Assembly: GCA_019054805.1 (NCBI GenBank)
Contig: JAHQIY010000005.1
Span: 5,997,501-6,061,500 of the forward strand
DNA length: 64,000 nucleotides
Direction of reading: 5' to 3'
Source of the DNA: Brachionus manjavacas
Lineage: Eukaryota; Rotifera; Eurotatoria; Ploima; Brachionidae
Shown here: one piece after another, positions 1 through 10,148 of the stretch
Position numbering within the stretch: position 1 is the first letter of the stretch
How the letters are laid out: every line of letters begins with the position of its first letter
Program-made: the position numbers and the translations under genes
The notes under the pieces: model-generated
The model's input: only the letters and a program-made list of their open reading frames with translations
What the model was told of the DNA's origin: nothing
The model's database searches: none

Positions 1-125
1 ATTAATCTATATAAGCATGATCTAAATATGACCTAAAATAGAGTTTGAACTTGAATAAATTAATTTATCTACAAGCTTGCTCTTTAGTTTGACCTAAAAT
101 GGAGTTTGAACTTGAATAAATTTAA
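1..125. repeat. Two-copy 61-bp tandem duplication
   Basis: A unit of about 61 bp occurs twice in direct orientation. The shared core reads gacctaaaat, then (a/g)gagtttgaacttgaataaa; it starts near base 30 and again at base 91. The copies differ at scattered positions, so the duplication is not new. It may continue left of the window. Confidence 0.7.
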
Positions 126-1020
126 TTATCATAAAGCCTGTATAAAGCGTCAAAAAAATAAAAATTATTAGATTGTTTATTTCCGTCTCGAGTCGACTTA
201 TTGAATTTTTGTGAGATATATGAAAGTGCTGGTCTTGGTTAGGTCTAGGTCTTTCTAATCAAGGTATCTTGAATACCCGACTCCACTGTGTAATTGCTAT
301 CTAATTATTTCTTCTTTTTTCCTAGAACAATCAAACATTTAGGAAATGAGCAAAAAATGGGTTCAGAAAACAAATAAATAAATTATTTACCTAGAAGGAA
401 GTCTCCATAGCTGTCAGATCTCGACCTGAAATGAAAATAGCGGCAATAAAATAAAAAAAAATGAAAACATGAAAATAAAACACGAATAAAAATTTTGGAA
501 ATTCAAAAAAGATACTTCTATTAAAAAATTTTTTCATATATAATTATTTTTGTCTTTTTATTAAAATATGCATTATAATTTCTTCGGTTGCTAAGAAATT
601 TAACAAAAAAAAGAAGAAGAGAAAAGAGAAAAGAAAATTGAAAAAAAAAATTATAATTTTTGAAATTAAAGAAAATTTAAAAAAATTAACATTTAAATTT
701 AAAATAATCGGATGCTGCTCTTTTTTTTGTCATAAATTTATTTTTATTTATATTTTTCTTTTTTTTGTTTTAAATCTGAAGGAGCAATAGCTCGGTATAT
801 ATATACAAACAAATATTTTGTTTGATTTTTATTTATTAAACTTTTTTTAATTATTATTTTATACTAAAGAAGTTTAAGCTCGGTATTGTAAAGCAAAAAA
901 AAATAAAAATAGAAAAATAGAAAAAAAATACTGCAACCTAGTGTATCATACTTTTTGCACTTTTTTTCCTAAAATAATTATTCTCAAGTAACATATAAAA
1001 ATTAATAAATAAAAATTCTC
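126..1020. other. AT-rich non-coding stretch
   Basis: No convincing gene. Two weak exon-like signals are noted. On the minus strand a 35-base open segment at about 385-425 is bounded by a ttcatttcag-like acceptor and a gtaaat donor. On the plus strand a pyrimidine tract ending tttttcctag at about 324 precedes a short open frame. Neither connects to other coding sequence. Confidence 0.4.
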
Positions 1021-1500
1021 AATAAATCGCCAATATTTTAAAAATTTTCAAAAAATAGTTTTACGTAAATATTGAATGCTATATAATCGGAAATATTTGG
1101 AAATTTTGGAATAAATTATTATTCGAAAAAAAAAATTGGAATAAAATCACCAATATTTTGTAAATTTGCAATAGATAATTATTCGAAAAAAAAAATTGGA
1201 ATAAAATCGCCAATATTTCGAAAATTTTTAAAAAATAGTTTTCCGTAAAAAATGAATGTTTTATTATCGTAAATATTTCGAAATTTTGGAATAAATAATT
1301 TTTCGAAAAAAAAAATTGGAATAAAATCGCCAATATTTAGAAAATTTTTAAAAAATAGTTTTCCGTAAAAAATGTATGTTTAATAATCGTAAATATTTCG
1401 AAATTTTGCAATAATAAATTTTTCGAAAAAAAAAAATTAGAAAAAAATCGTAATTATTTCGAAAAAAACATTTTTTTACGAAAATTGTCGAAAATTTTCG
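1021..1500. repeat. 60-bp minisatellite with 120-bp higher-order repeat
   Basis: About eight units of 60 bp. Two monomer types alternate: type A starts atcgccaatatt and ends near agttttccgtaaaaaatg; type B starts atcgtaaatatttcgaaatt and ends in a run of A after ttcg. They stay in phase, giving a 120-bp higher-order unit (A 1201 / B 1261 / A 1321 / B 1381). The unit at 1141 is an A-B hybrid, consistent with unequal exchange. An open frame across the array on the minus strand is compositional, not a gene. Confidence 0.8.
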
Positions 1501-1504
1501 ATGA

Positions 1505-1752
1505 TCAATTTTACTGGGTAATGCCAGGTTCCATTTTTTAGATGAATGGTAACAGCCATCTAGAGAAATAATTTGGCGATGAACTCAAACCAGATGGCAA
1601 GTAGAAGCAAAACACTGAAAGCACTAGCTCAAATCCATAATTTAGTTTTTATTCTTTTTAACGTTTCATTTATTTAACTTGATTAGGATTCGAACCCGGA
1701 CTCTCAGTCGCAATAAGCTGTTGTTTTACTCACTACGCTATCACCTCCCAAA
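1505..1752 (-). mobile_element. tRNA-derived SINE-like element (degenerate tRNA head)
   Basis: Read on the minus strand, the element starts gggaggtgatagcg near 1749. It has a pol III A-box-like segment (tagcgtagtgag, 1729-1740) and a B-box-like segment (ggttcgaatcc, 1686-1696), spaced as in a tRNA. The D, anticodon and T stems are not all pairable, so it is not a working tRNA. The body appears to run on to about 1505. SINE head versus tRNA pseudogene is undecided. Confidence 0.5.
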
Positions 1753-1909
1753 AAAGAACTGATCGAGGAATTTAAACGATTAGCTTAAATCGTATTAATT
1801 TCCAGTCTTAAGTTACCACAAAGAGTCAATTTTGGAAGCTGGTAATTGGGCGATTGATATCAGAATAAAGCGTTATTGAATCAAATAAAGACTAATTCAT
1901 GCAACGTAG

Positions 1910-2248
1910 GTCAAACGGGCTGGTCGAGGCAGTGGTCTAAGTGGCCAAGGCAGTAGTTGTTTTAATAAAACTGGCCTAAGTGACCAAAATGCTCAAAGCT
2001 GCCCAGGTGGCCTAAAAGACCATGATAACGACAGAGGTTGGTTTGTTGCTGGTATAAATGGCTTTATTCCTAACATAGGAGGTCTTGGAACGCAAGCTAC
2101 CTCTCGAGACTCGATCCTCAGCTACGATGATATAAGTAATGATGTTTCCGATAGTGAGCAAAACCAAGCACCTTTAAAAACTTGTGATCAAGAAGTGTTT
2201 GTTGAGTCAAGAGTCTCTCTGATGAAAAATACAATTGAGATGAATTAA
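1910..2248 (+). pseudogene. Open-frame fragment, glycine-rich then acidic; unknown
   Basis: A 112-codon open frame with no Met except near its end. Its first third is Gly/Ser/Gln-rich; further on it contains a segment reading DRGWFVAGINGFIPNIGG, then an acidic Ser/Asp stretch. No splice sites are obvious. It lies upstream of a Tigger insertion and a LINE reverse-transcriptase relic on the same strand, so a retrotransposon ORF1/gag-like fragment is possible. No family was recognised. Confidence 0.35.
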
Positions 2249-2576
2249 TGATAGTTTCATAACTGTAAATATTTAAATACTAGTAAACTAATTGTAGATA
2301 AAATTTTAGAAATTTACAAACAAATTATTCATATGTGAGCACTGTTTTTTTGCCGAAGAAGACTACATGATCGAATTACGTTATCCTAATTTTAATTTAT
2401 TTTTCTTATCTGACATGGATTTTCCTTTCTCAGATAGAAAACGTGGTCGTCTAAAAAGCTTTGAGAAAAATTAAGGTAAAAAAGGTTCAGTGATGGTGAA
2501 ATAGATGAAGCAAATATTGCCATAAAAAACCTATTTGATGAATTAAAAAAATTCAACTGAAAAGATAAGTTACTTA
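2249..2576. other. Non-coding, possibly LINE-derived
   Basis: AT-rich, with a few short open segments on the plus strand (for example one reading EANIAIKNLFDELKKFN just before the Tigger insertion). It may be the same old retroelement that continues beyond the insertion. Confidence 0.3.
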
Positions 2577-3388
2577 CAGTCGAGTCTGGATAATACGATG
2601 TGTTTGGACGGAAAAAAAGGACATCGTATAAACGAATATCGTATTAATCAAATTTGCATGTAAAAGGATGGGAAGAAAAATATTGAAAATAAATTTTTTT
2701 AAAGGAATTATTGTTTATTTAAAAATAATAAATATATTAAAAGGAAAAATATTTATCAATTTTACTTTGAAAAGACTGATCGACGCTACAAAATTGATCC
2801 ATTTTAGACAACTGATCAATGAATAAAGAACAGTCTTCGTTCTTTTGGGCAAAATACAATCGTAGTTTATCTATGCAGTCCGTTGCTTCTTTTTCTTGAT
2901 TCTCTGCCTTAAGAATAGAAGAAACAGTACTCTGAGGTCTATTATATTTTTTCACAAGTTCTGTGACAGTGAGATTATCTTTTTTAAAATCATTCAAAAT
3001 TTCAAGTTTTTCTTCTAATGACAAAGGTTTTCTTTTAATTTGAGTGGACATTTTTTGTTTACATATGTATATAAAATTACCTTTATATACACACAAGCAA
3101 TTAAATTAACATTAATATTTAATTATATTTAATTATAACTGGATTTCATTGGTCTTCTATTTTTTTGTTTAAAAGATCAATATCGTATTAAAAACGATCA
3201 ATTAGCACTGATTTGTACGTTTTTTTCTGAATAAACCTATCGTATTAATTAGATATCGTATTAAAGAAACATCGTATTAACAAAGAAATTTAACATGTAA
3301 TTATATTGGGGAATGTAAATTATGAAAAAAAATATCGTTATAAAGCGAATATCGTATTAATCAGCATCGTTATAACAAGACTCGACTG
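2577..3388. mobile_element. Tigger/pogo-type element, internally deleted
   Basis: The ends are inverted copies: left CAGTCGAGTCTGGATAATAC and right, on the opposite strand, CAGTCGAGTCTTGTTATAAC. Both sides are flanked by TA (2575-2576 and 3389-3390), the duplication expected for Tc1/mariner-pogo elements. The subterminal regions repeat the word atcgtatta many times on both sides. The interior carries one minus-strand transposase-derived frame. The element sits inside older retroelement-like sequence. Confidence 0.85.
2737..3051 (-). CDS. Truncated Tigger transposase: CENP-B HTH fused to C-terminal tail
   Basis: 104 residues from the Met at 3051; an in-frame Met 15 codons upstream exists but adds no recognisable sequence. 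Residues 6-45 (KRKPLSLEEKLEILNDF followed by VTELVKKYNRPQSTVSSIL) are a CENP-B N-terminal helix-turn-helix, the DNA-binding domain of pogo/Tigger transposases. Residues 50-104 look like the C-terminal tail of the same family (lrLYF, then FQSKIDKYF at the end). The whole catalytic DDE core is absent, so the frame joins head to tail. It could still bind DNA or be a passive relic; intact reading suggests a recent deletion or selection on the HTH. Confidence 0.75.
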   Translation of the reverse strand: MSTQIKRKPLSLEEKLEILNDFKKDNLTVTELVKKYNRPQSTVSSILKAENQEKEATDCIDKLRLYFAQKNEDCSLFIDQLSKMDQFCSVDQSFQSKIDKYFSF

Positions 3389-3429
3389 TAGGTCATTAAA
3401 AAACTGAGGTTTTTAAAACGTATTATTAG

Positions 3430-4750
3430 CTGTCATAACTTTAGCTATTTCTATATCGAATTCGTTGGCTAAAGTCTTCGAAGCACTTGTTTTAAATAAA
3501 GTAGATGGGCTCTTTTATAAACTCATTAATAAATAATAGATGAAACTTGGCGTCTTTTATTCAATTACTATTGTGTTTCGAAGATAAAGGTTAAATATCA
3601 AAAAAAAGTTGGCGTTTCGATGGAAATAACTGAGAGCGTTCTTATATTTAGTATAAGAAGCATTCTTTCCCCTCAACTGTTTAACTTTAACTCATAAACG
3701 ATTAAATCGATGAATTTACTGAGCTAAAACTCGGTGAATCAGTTAATGGACTAAATTTTTCGGTAATTGGATTCTGTGATGATATTGTGATACAAGCTAC
3801 GTCTTTTGGTATATTCGATGATATATTCTTACTATCACCATCGGAAAAACATATCAAAATTTTGCAAAGAACTTGTAAAGAATATGCAAAAGATTGGAAA
3901 ATCGAATTTAATGCCTCTAAATCGGCATCAATATTATTTGAAAAAAAAAAGCACCGGTTTTAAAACAGATTTTAAATTAAATGGTTCTGCAATTCCTAAA
4001 ATACAAAGTTTGATTTATCTAGGCCTACCTATTGGAAATCAGATATCAATAAATGATTTCGTGGAAAATAAGATGAAAAAAGTTGAAAAGAGTTTTTACT
4101 CTCTAAATAGTGTTGGATGCAAATCAAAGCTAATGAAGCCAGAAGCTATAGCTTTCTTATACAAACAGTTCTCTCAATCAGTCTTTACATATCATTTATA
4201 TTATTAGATAATATCTTTATTAATGAAAAGAGTTTAAAGGAATTTGATATACGGCAAAATATTTTAATAAAACGATTTATTGGACTCAGTAAATTTACAA
4301 AAACAAAACCTTTGAACAAAGCACTAAAATTGGAGTCAATTAGACAAATTTATTATAAGCATAAAATATTCTTTGTCAAACAAATTTTAAATAACCAATT
4401 ATGTAAAAACGTATTTGAGTTTTTAAGAAAAGATTACAAGATATTTGATTGAGAGAATACGTCTTTTATTAAACAGTTATCAAAAGAAGAAGATCTGACT
4501 CATATAAACTGCACTGAATATGATTTAACATTCAGTGTTACTTTGATTGAATGGTGTCTTGAATGTAACAACAATGGACTAACCGACTCGATAAAATACT
4601 ATTTTTATTTAATAGAATATTGTATGATGAATAATCTTAATCATTTTTATGTATATAACAAACTGAATTTTTTACTTAATTGTAAAAGGGATATTTAATT
4701 TTCTATTAATTTTTATTTCAATTTGTCCATGGGACTTAAACTTTAATTAA
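3430..4750 (+). pseudogene. LINE (non-LTR) reverse transcriptase relic
   Basis: Pieces of a reverse transcriptase lie in order but in different frames. Around 3560-3690 is a segment with ITESV and ILSPQLFNFN, resembling the xQGxxLSPxLFNFY motif. Around 3765-3930 is FCDDIV, resembling YxDD, followed by WKIEFNASKSA. At 3950-4207 and 4117-4452 is thumb and C-terminal sequence (YLGLPIGNQIS; RQNILIKRFIGLSK). Frames change at an A-run near 3945 and again near 4200. The 3' end runs into tccatgggacttaaac and an (aaat)n tail near 4750. Dead copy. Confidence 0.7.
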
Positions 4751-4772
4751 ATAAATAAAAAAATAAATAATT

Positions 4773-4835
4773 TGAAACATCGCACCTTTTGAATGTAATT
4801 TAAACATTGGATACATTTTGTAATTCAAACACAAA
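4773..4835 (+). repeat. Dispersed 62-bp repeat, copy 1
   Basis: A segment beginning atcgcaccttttgaat and ending gtaattcaaacacaaaaa. Related copies lie at 7998-8062 (opposite strand) and 10024-10085 (same strand). It follows directly on the LINE 3' end and may be the subterminal part of an unrecognised DNA transposon. Confidence 0.55.
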
Positions 4836-5159
4836 AATAATTTTAAGATTTTATTTTTTAAGATAATTTTTTATCCTTTTTAATGTTCATTTTAATGTCC
4901 TCACTCGGTTAAGTTGAAAAATATTGAATAAGTTGGTTAATTTACATTGACATAAATTAAAAAATTTTACGATTAACTCGAACTAGTTAAAAGTAAAAAA
5001 ATTTTTTTCAAAGGGAGATGTGTTAAAATTTGTTTTTTTTTAAACTTAAGTCTTAAATAAGTCTTAAATATATTTCTTTAAGAATACAAATTTAATCTCA
5101 ATAATTAGTTATACATTTTTATAGTAGCATTTTTTCGTCAAACTTATAATATCTTAAAA
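4836..5159. other. Non-coding AT-rich stretch
   Basis: No open frame, repeat or regulatory motif could be supported here. Confidence 0.4.
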
Positions 5160-5830
5160 AAATTAAAAATACAAAAGAACTTAAAAGAAAACTTCAACAA
5201 ACTCCTATTGAAGATAAATATAATATTTCCAAAAAAATAAGAACAAATGGAGTTAAGAGAAGGTACAGTATTGCAAAAAATGGGATTGCTACACAAAGAT
5301 GGTCCTCAAAAAATTATGAGAAAACATATGGAATGAAATAAAAATCGGGAACTCACATATTCCTCTTGACCTATATCCAACATTCCTAATTAAATTAGAT
5401 CCCAAAATCAAAATTTTTAAGTGGGGATCCTTTTTTAAAATCAATTTTATTTCACTCATAAGATCATTTTTTCACTACTGTTTTATAATACTTCAATCAT
5501 TTATAATACTCAGAAGATAAATGGCGAATGGAAAAAAAATGCAAAATCGAGTCTTGAGAATCATCAAATATTTTCCACTAAAGACAAGTATCAAAACAAT
5601 CCACAAAGAGCTAAGAATCGACTTGATAAATGACAGAGCAAACAAGCTTTATTCAAAATCTATCACAACCAAACAAAGCCACGAATTAGTAGCTCACGAG
5701 ATCCATGGCTTCAAAGCTCTTTCAGAAACAATTCAAACTACAAAACACCTTTTGATTCAATCATAAAAACACCAGAAACTAACTGCAACTCTCTTTCAAA
5801 CAAAAAAGAGCTGTACTCCTAATCATCAAC
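5160..5830 (+). pseudogene. LINE reverse transcriptase C-terminal relic
   Basis: The frame at 5521-5766 reads QNRVLRIIKYFPLKTSIKTI then HKELRIDLINDRANKLY, the usual region after the thumb of jockey-type LINE enzymes. Upstream, in another position, are IRSFFHYCFIIL and an open 50-codon segment from about 5172. Stops and frame changes separate the pieces. The same family occurs on the minus strand near 43.8-44.0 kb (NKILRIIKLPSLKTSLDTIH). Confidence 0.65.
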
Positions 5831-5879
5831 CCATAATAGTTATGTGAAACTAAATTAAAGTAAAGAGTCTAATAGCAAA

Positions 5880-6250
5880 AGGGTTAATGAAACTTAAGGA
5901 TTACTCTAGCATTCATGAATGTGTACATTCCAGAGGTGGTGGGGTAGCTATTCTGAATAAAAACTATGCGGAGTTTAGCGAGTTTACTTAATCGAAAAAA
6001 AAACAAATCGACGTACTTAAGACAATTTTTTCTTCTTAACCCAAAAGGTGTTTGAGACTTAAGTAAGGAAAAAATAGTATGTTCTCTATTCTTTGATATC
6101 CCAAAAGCCTGGCATAGTGGCCTAATCTATAAATAAGCAAAACTGGTGATTTCTCGATAAAAACTGTGTAAATGAATGATTTAAAAAGTTATCAGAAATT
6201 ACATAGCCATTTGTTCAAAAAGGTTTTTTATTTTTGTGAAGTCGAAACTT
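5880..6250 (+). pseudogene. LINE relic: endonuclease then RT fragment
   Basis: Near 5930 a frame reads HSRGGGVAILNKNY, matching the SRGGGVAIL motif of apurinic-type LINE endonucleases. Near 6095-6140 a segment reads FDIPKAWHSGLIYK, resembling the RT motif AFDxVWHxgLlyKL. The distance between them is far too short for an intact element, so a large internal deletion is likely. Several stops. Confidence 0.6.
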
Positions 6251-7095
6251 TTGATGAAAGCCCTTCGACTTCGACTTAACCGGGTTTACCTATAAAACCA
6301 TTATTGAATCTTTATTTTAATGTTACCTTACCTAATATCTAGGAAAGGTTTTCGGTAATTTTACTAAAAAAAATTTTAATTTTCGTCAAAAAAAAAATGC
6401 AAAAAAATGAAAATAAAATTTTACAAAAAAATTTTTTTTGTATTTACGATAGATGATTTTTAGTTTTACCATTAAATATTTTTTGAAAATGGTAAAAATT
6501 GTCAAAAATTTTCTTTTAAAATTTTGTTAAAGCAATAAAAAGAAATTATAGGGTTAAAATAAAAATAAATACTTTTTTAATGTCTCGATCTGCAGTTTAT
6601 TTTATTGATCAAAAAAATTTAGATCGACAAACTTCTTAGTATAAAATTTTACAAACATGATAAAATGAGGGTGAATTAAGAATTATTTAACCAGGACTCA
6701 ATTTTAAAGTAAAAATAAAAAATTAATTTTTTGAAATATGCATTTGGTGCAGCACCAAAGATCAAGAAATAAAAAATATTAAAAATTTAAAATTTTTTTA
6801 TATTTTTCGATTAAAAAAATAATAAAATTCAAGTTTTGCTGCGGCATTATTTTTATAAAAATCAGGTAATAGGGGAAGTAGGTCCATCCAATGTGATGAT
6901 TATGATGATGTTGATGATTCTAAACCCGTAGAGCATACACTCAAAGTTGACAACATTAATGCATGGTCCAAAGGCGTGTTTTAACTTGTGGTGCTACATA
7001 ATCGAACGAGGGAATACGGTAATTGATTCAAAAATAGATTGAAATTGTTTTATTGAAAATTGAAAAATTTTCAATTAAATCTGGTTAGATTTTTT
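6251..7095. other. Non-coding AT-rich stretch
   Basis: Long A and T runs, a short gatgatgatgatg tract near 6900, and no supported gene. Confidence 0.4.
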
Positions 7096-7345
7096 GTTAT
7101 TATTTAAGTCCACATCGTTTAAGCCTGCAACGAACAAATTGTAGAAAAAGAGAAAACAAAAAGATGGAACAAACTGCCAACACAAATTTGTGAATCCAGA
7201 ACAGTTAATGGTTTTAAAAACAAGTTCGACAAGGCGCAAACAATATAAGCTACCTTAGCTAGGAGTCTACTGTCTCTAAGCTTCGTAAATGACCAAACCT
7301 GGGTCATTTACTGTAGTGACTCTTTATTATTATTATTATTATTAA
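7096..7345 (+). mobile_element. 5'-truncated LINE 3' end with (TTA)n tail
   Basis: The frame KRWNKLPTQICESRTVNGF, then KNKFDKAQTI and a stop at 7249, is the very C-terminus of a CR1/L2-like LINE protein (WNxLPxxV...FKxxLD). A short 3' UTR of about 75 bases follows and ends in (tta)n at 7323-7344. The minus-strand open frame over this segment is a shadow. Other copies in the window end in other trinucleotides (TAC, ACT, AAT). Confidence 0.75.
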
Positions 7346-7434
7346 GCAAAATTTTTTGTTTGTTCATATAATTAACCAATTTTAGTTTTTTTTATGAATG
7401 TTTTCTTTTTATAAAATCTTTGATATTTAAAATA

Positions 7435-7945
7435 ATGGCATCTTGAAGATGATTATTATCATTTCAATTCAAAGAGTCTTTAGATATTAAAATCAATTTT
7501 TTATTTAATTAAAATAGCTGTAATTTAACAAACTTTAGATGTTGTAAATTTAAAAAACAAAAATTTTGAAAAAAATCTTTTTAATCCATTGATGAAATCG
7601 AATTTTACAATTAAATGTATGAATTAATTTTTTGTAGAGTTTATTATGATTTTTTTATTTCAAAATTTTTAAAATTAAATAAAAAAATATAAATTTATTA
7701 AGCTTCAAATAAGTTATTAATTGATAAAAAACTTTACAAAAAGTCAGTTTAATAAATTAAAAATCGATTTTATCAATGAATTTGAAAATATGTTTTTTTC
7801 AAAATTTCTTTTTTTTTAAATATACATAACATGTAAAGCATGCTACATTAAATTTATTTAAATTAATTCAAAGATTAATTTTAATATCCAAAAAAATAAA
7901 CACTTTGAATTGAAATGATCAACTTCAAGATACGAAAATTGTCGT
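7435..7945. mobile_element. Foldback element with ~225-bp inverted arms
   Basis: The left arm starts catcttgaagatga, continues tcatttcaattcaaag, and extends inward past cattgatgaaatcga. The right arm (about 7715-7945) is its diverged reverse complement: tatcttgaagttga, tcatttcaattcaaag, cattgataaaatcga. About 50 bases of loop separate the arms. Small indels interrupt pairing. No coding capacity. It sits just upstream of a MULE-like 3' exon and could belong to that element. Confidence 0.7.
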
Positions 7946-7997
7946 GTACATAATTATTTATTTAATTTATATAATTTCTCTCAGAATAATGTGTTAA

Positions 7998-8062
7998 TTT
8001 TTTGTGTTTGAATTACAAATGTATCTAATGATGTAATACTATTGAAAAAGTGCTAAAAAATT
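7998..8062 (-). repeat. Dispersed 62-bp repeat, copy 2 (inverted)
   Basis: On the minus strand it reads gcactttttcaatagtatta and ends gtaattcaaacacaaaaa, the same family as copy 1. Inverted with respect to copies 1 and 3. Confidence 0.55.
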
Positions 8063-8469
8063 ATTATTGTTGTCATTCAATAGCATGTTGTTACAGGCTT
8101 AGTAAGTATTTTTTTTAAAAATTTTTTGTTTAATTTAATTAATATTTTTCTTTTTTAGAATTGATGAATTTCAATGATGTTGGAATGGATATACCATTGA
8201 ACAACAAGCCAAAGAGAGGAGCAAAAAAGAAAACAAGATCGTGTCTACAACATCAACCATTTGACTGCATTCAGAACGAAGAAAATGCTATTTTTGAATC
8301 TGACCAAGACTCTGATATAGAATCAGAACCAACTCCAAAATCATATAAAAAACAAAAGCCAAATGATGCAGTTTTATCTATCGAAAATATTTGTAAAACT
8401 TGTAATGCTGTCATGAAGAAAAAAAGAGGTTTTTACTGCCCAAATGGTTGTACTATGAAAAAAAATTAA
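8062..8469 (+). pseudogene. 3' exons of a MULE-like (SWIM zinc-finger) transposase
   Basis: The last exon (8160-8469) follows a strong acceptor (tttttcttttttag). A 58-bp intron, 8102-8159, has donor gtaagtat. Joined across it in phase, the protein reads KNYYCCHSIACCYRLK, then LMNFNDVGMDIPLNNKPK, RGAKKKTRSCL, an acidic stretch, and KTCNAVMKKKRGFYCPNGC. The CxH-type end of a SWIM zinc finger followed by a basic RGxxKKT tail is the usual C-terminus of Mutator-like transposases. The upstream exons are missing, replaced by the foldback. The last exon alone is open (102 codons from the first ATG). The family assignment is tentative. Confidence 0.5.
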
Positions 8470-9269
8470 ATTTTTTTGTAGATTTTTTTAAGTTTTCTTT
8501 TACTAAATATGTTTTTTTTTATTGATTAAATGGGAAAAATAAAATTTTTTTGGTATTTTTACTTATTATGCTTATTTTAAATAAAAAAATGGACACAATA
8601 TTAACTTTATTATTTTTTTATTTTTTTTTTTGGGATTTTTATTAATTCTGTGGAATTTTTACTAAAAATATTGTGCACTAATATTAAGACTCATCTTTAA
8701 AACATTTTTTTCATTTTCAAATAAAAATTAAATTTTAATTTAAAATTTCAAGCATTTTCATATTTGAAATTTAATTTTCTTTCTGAAATAGAACGAGTTT
8801 AATTTTTATTTGTAATATTTTTTTTATTTTTAAATAATCATTTTGATTAAAATTTAAATTCAATAGTTGAAAATGTTCATAAATTAATGCAAGTCTTTTA
8901 TTTGTGACTTTATATATTACTGTTTTCATCTATTTTACTTTATAAAAAGTAAGAATTATATTAGATATTTTTTTCATTTGTTTTGGCATAGTTTTTCGTC
9001 AGGAGATAAATCATTTTTTTAGTAGATAATTTTAATTAAGGAATGAAGATAAAATAAATAGGAGATAATTCTTTTTTGTAATAAGATAAAAAAAAACATT
9101 GAGTAGATTTATTTTAAAGCTTTGTTGTATTAATGGTCTCTTGATCTAGACACGGACTTTGCAAAAAAAAGAAGATGGTTGGCATGATCTTGATGAGTTA
9201 TTGCAATGGAATAAAAATTCATTACTATTGAAATCAATTGGGAAAATTGGTAATCAAGCACTTGTTCAT
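8470..9269. other. Non-coding; host of a MITE insertion at its end
   Basis: Mostly AT-rich. From about 9190, and continuing beyond the MITE, a plus-strand frame LDELLQWNKNSLLLKSIGKI, then NQALVHVVG, is open, so the MITE split a coding-like piece. Its origin was not recognised. Confidence 0.4.
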
Positions 9270-9277
9270 GTTGTTGG

Positions 9278-9776
9278 CAGGGATGTGCATTAAGTACTCA
9301 AATCGTATTTTCAATACTTAAGTAAATACTTAAACTTTAGTCCATGGATTTGGATTGGGACAATAATCAAGAAAGGATGAGACCAATATTAAAAGTTTCT
9401 TTTGTATGTAAAAAAAAAGAATTTTTTTTAATAGCGGTTAAATTTTAAAGCACTGTGTTTTTGATTTAATACAACAAGTTAAACGAAGGAGAGTCTTCTT
9501 CAAGCTTTATTGTTCTCTATTTAACAAATAAGTAATACTGCAAAAAAAAAAATATGCTTAATTGGTGTGTGAAATAAATTTTTTTTATTTGCAATCATAT
9601 ACTAATGAAAAAAAAAATTTGAAATCATGAATGTTAGTAAAAAAGTTAAGTATTTTTAAATACTTAAGTAAATTCGGTCTTACTTAAATACTTAAAAAAA
9701 CATTCGAATTTTTCAAAATGTATACTTAAGTATTTATTTAATTTTATTTTTTTTAAGTACTTAATGCACATCCCTG
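9278..9776. mobile_element. hAT-type MITE with perfect 8-bp target duplication
   Basis: The 499-bp element starts CAGGGATGTGCATTAAGTAC and ends with its exact reverse complement. The flanks 9270-9277 and 9777-9784 are both gttgttgg. CAGGG termini plus an 8-bp duplication are the signature of hAT elements. The interior is non-coding and rich in aagtatt/aatacttaag words, some mirrored at both ends. A perfect duplication implies a fairly recent insertion. Confidence 0.92.
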
Positions 9777-9784
9777 GTTGTTGG

Positions 9785-10140
9785 CAAAAAAACTTTAAAG
9801 CTCACAATCAGAATTTCGCACTTTTGAACCTCTATGAATTCCCGGGTTTTAAACTAGTGATGTTGGTTTTTGACTGTTTGGTTATGGCAATGCTAACGAG
9901 GTCGAAAAAAAGCAAATTGGTTTTAGAGAGAGATTAGATTAAAAAATATTATATCAGAAAAATCATTGTTTATGACGTTTTTCACCAAAATTAGATTTTT
10001 TTTTCATATTTTTTATTTGAAACATCGCACTTTTTCGATTTTATTTCAACAGTAGATAAATTTTGTAATTCAAGGACAAAAAATTAAATCAAAATAAATG
10101 TAACAATTTCTTTTCTTTTCTAAATTTCTTTTTTTTTTTA
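9785..10140. other. Non-coding, with dispersed 62-bp repeat copy 3
   Basis: Bases 10024-10085 carry the third copy of the 62-bp family (atcgcactttttcgat, ending ttttgtaattcaagg). The rest is AT-rich without a supported gene. Confidence 0.45.
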
Positions 10141-10148
10141 AATTTTAT

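Noticed and set aside
1079-1333. 84-codon minus-strand frame across the satellite
   Set aside because: It follows the 60-bp repeat and is Phe/Ile-rich low complexity; explained by the array.
7119-7307. 62-codon minus-strand frame
   Set aside because: Antisense of the LINE C-terminus, which is recognisable on the plus strand.
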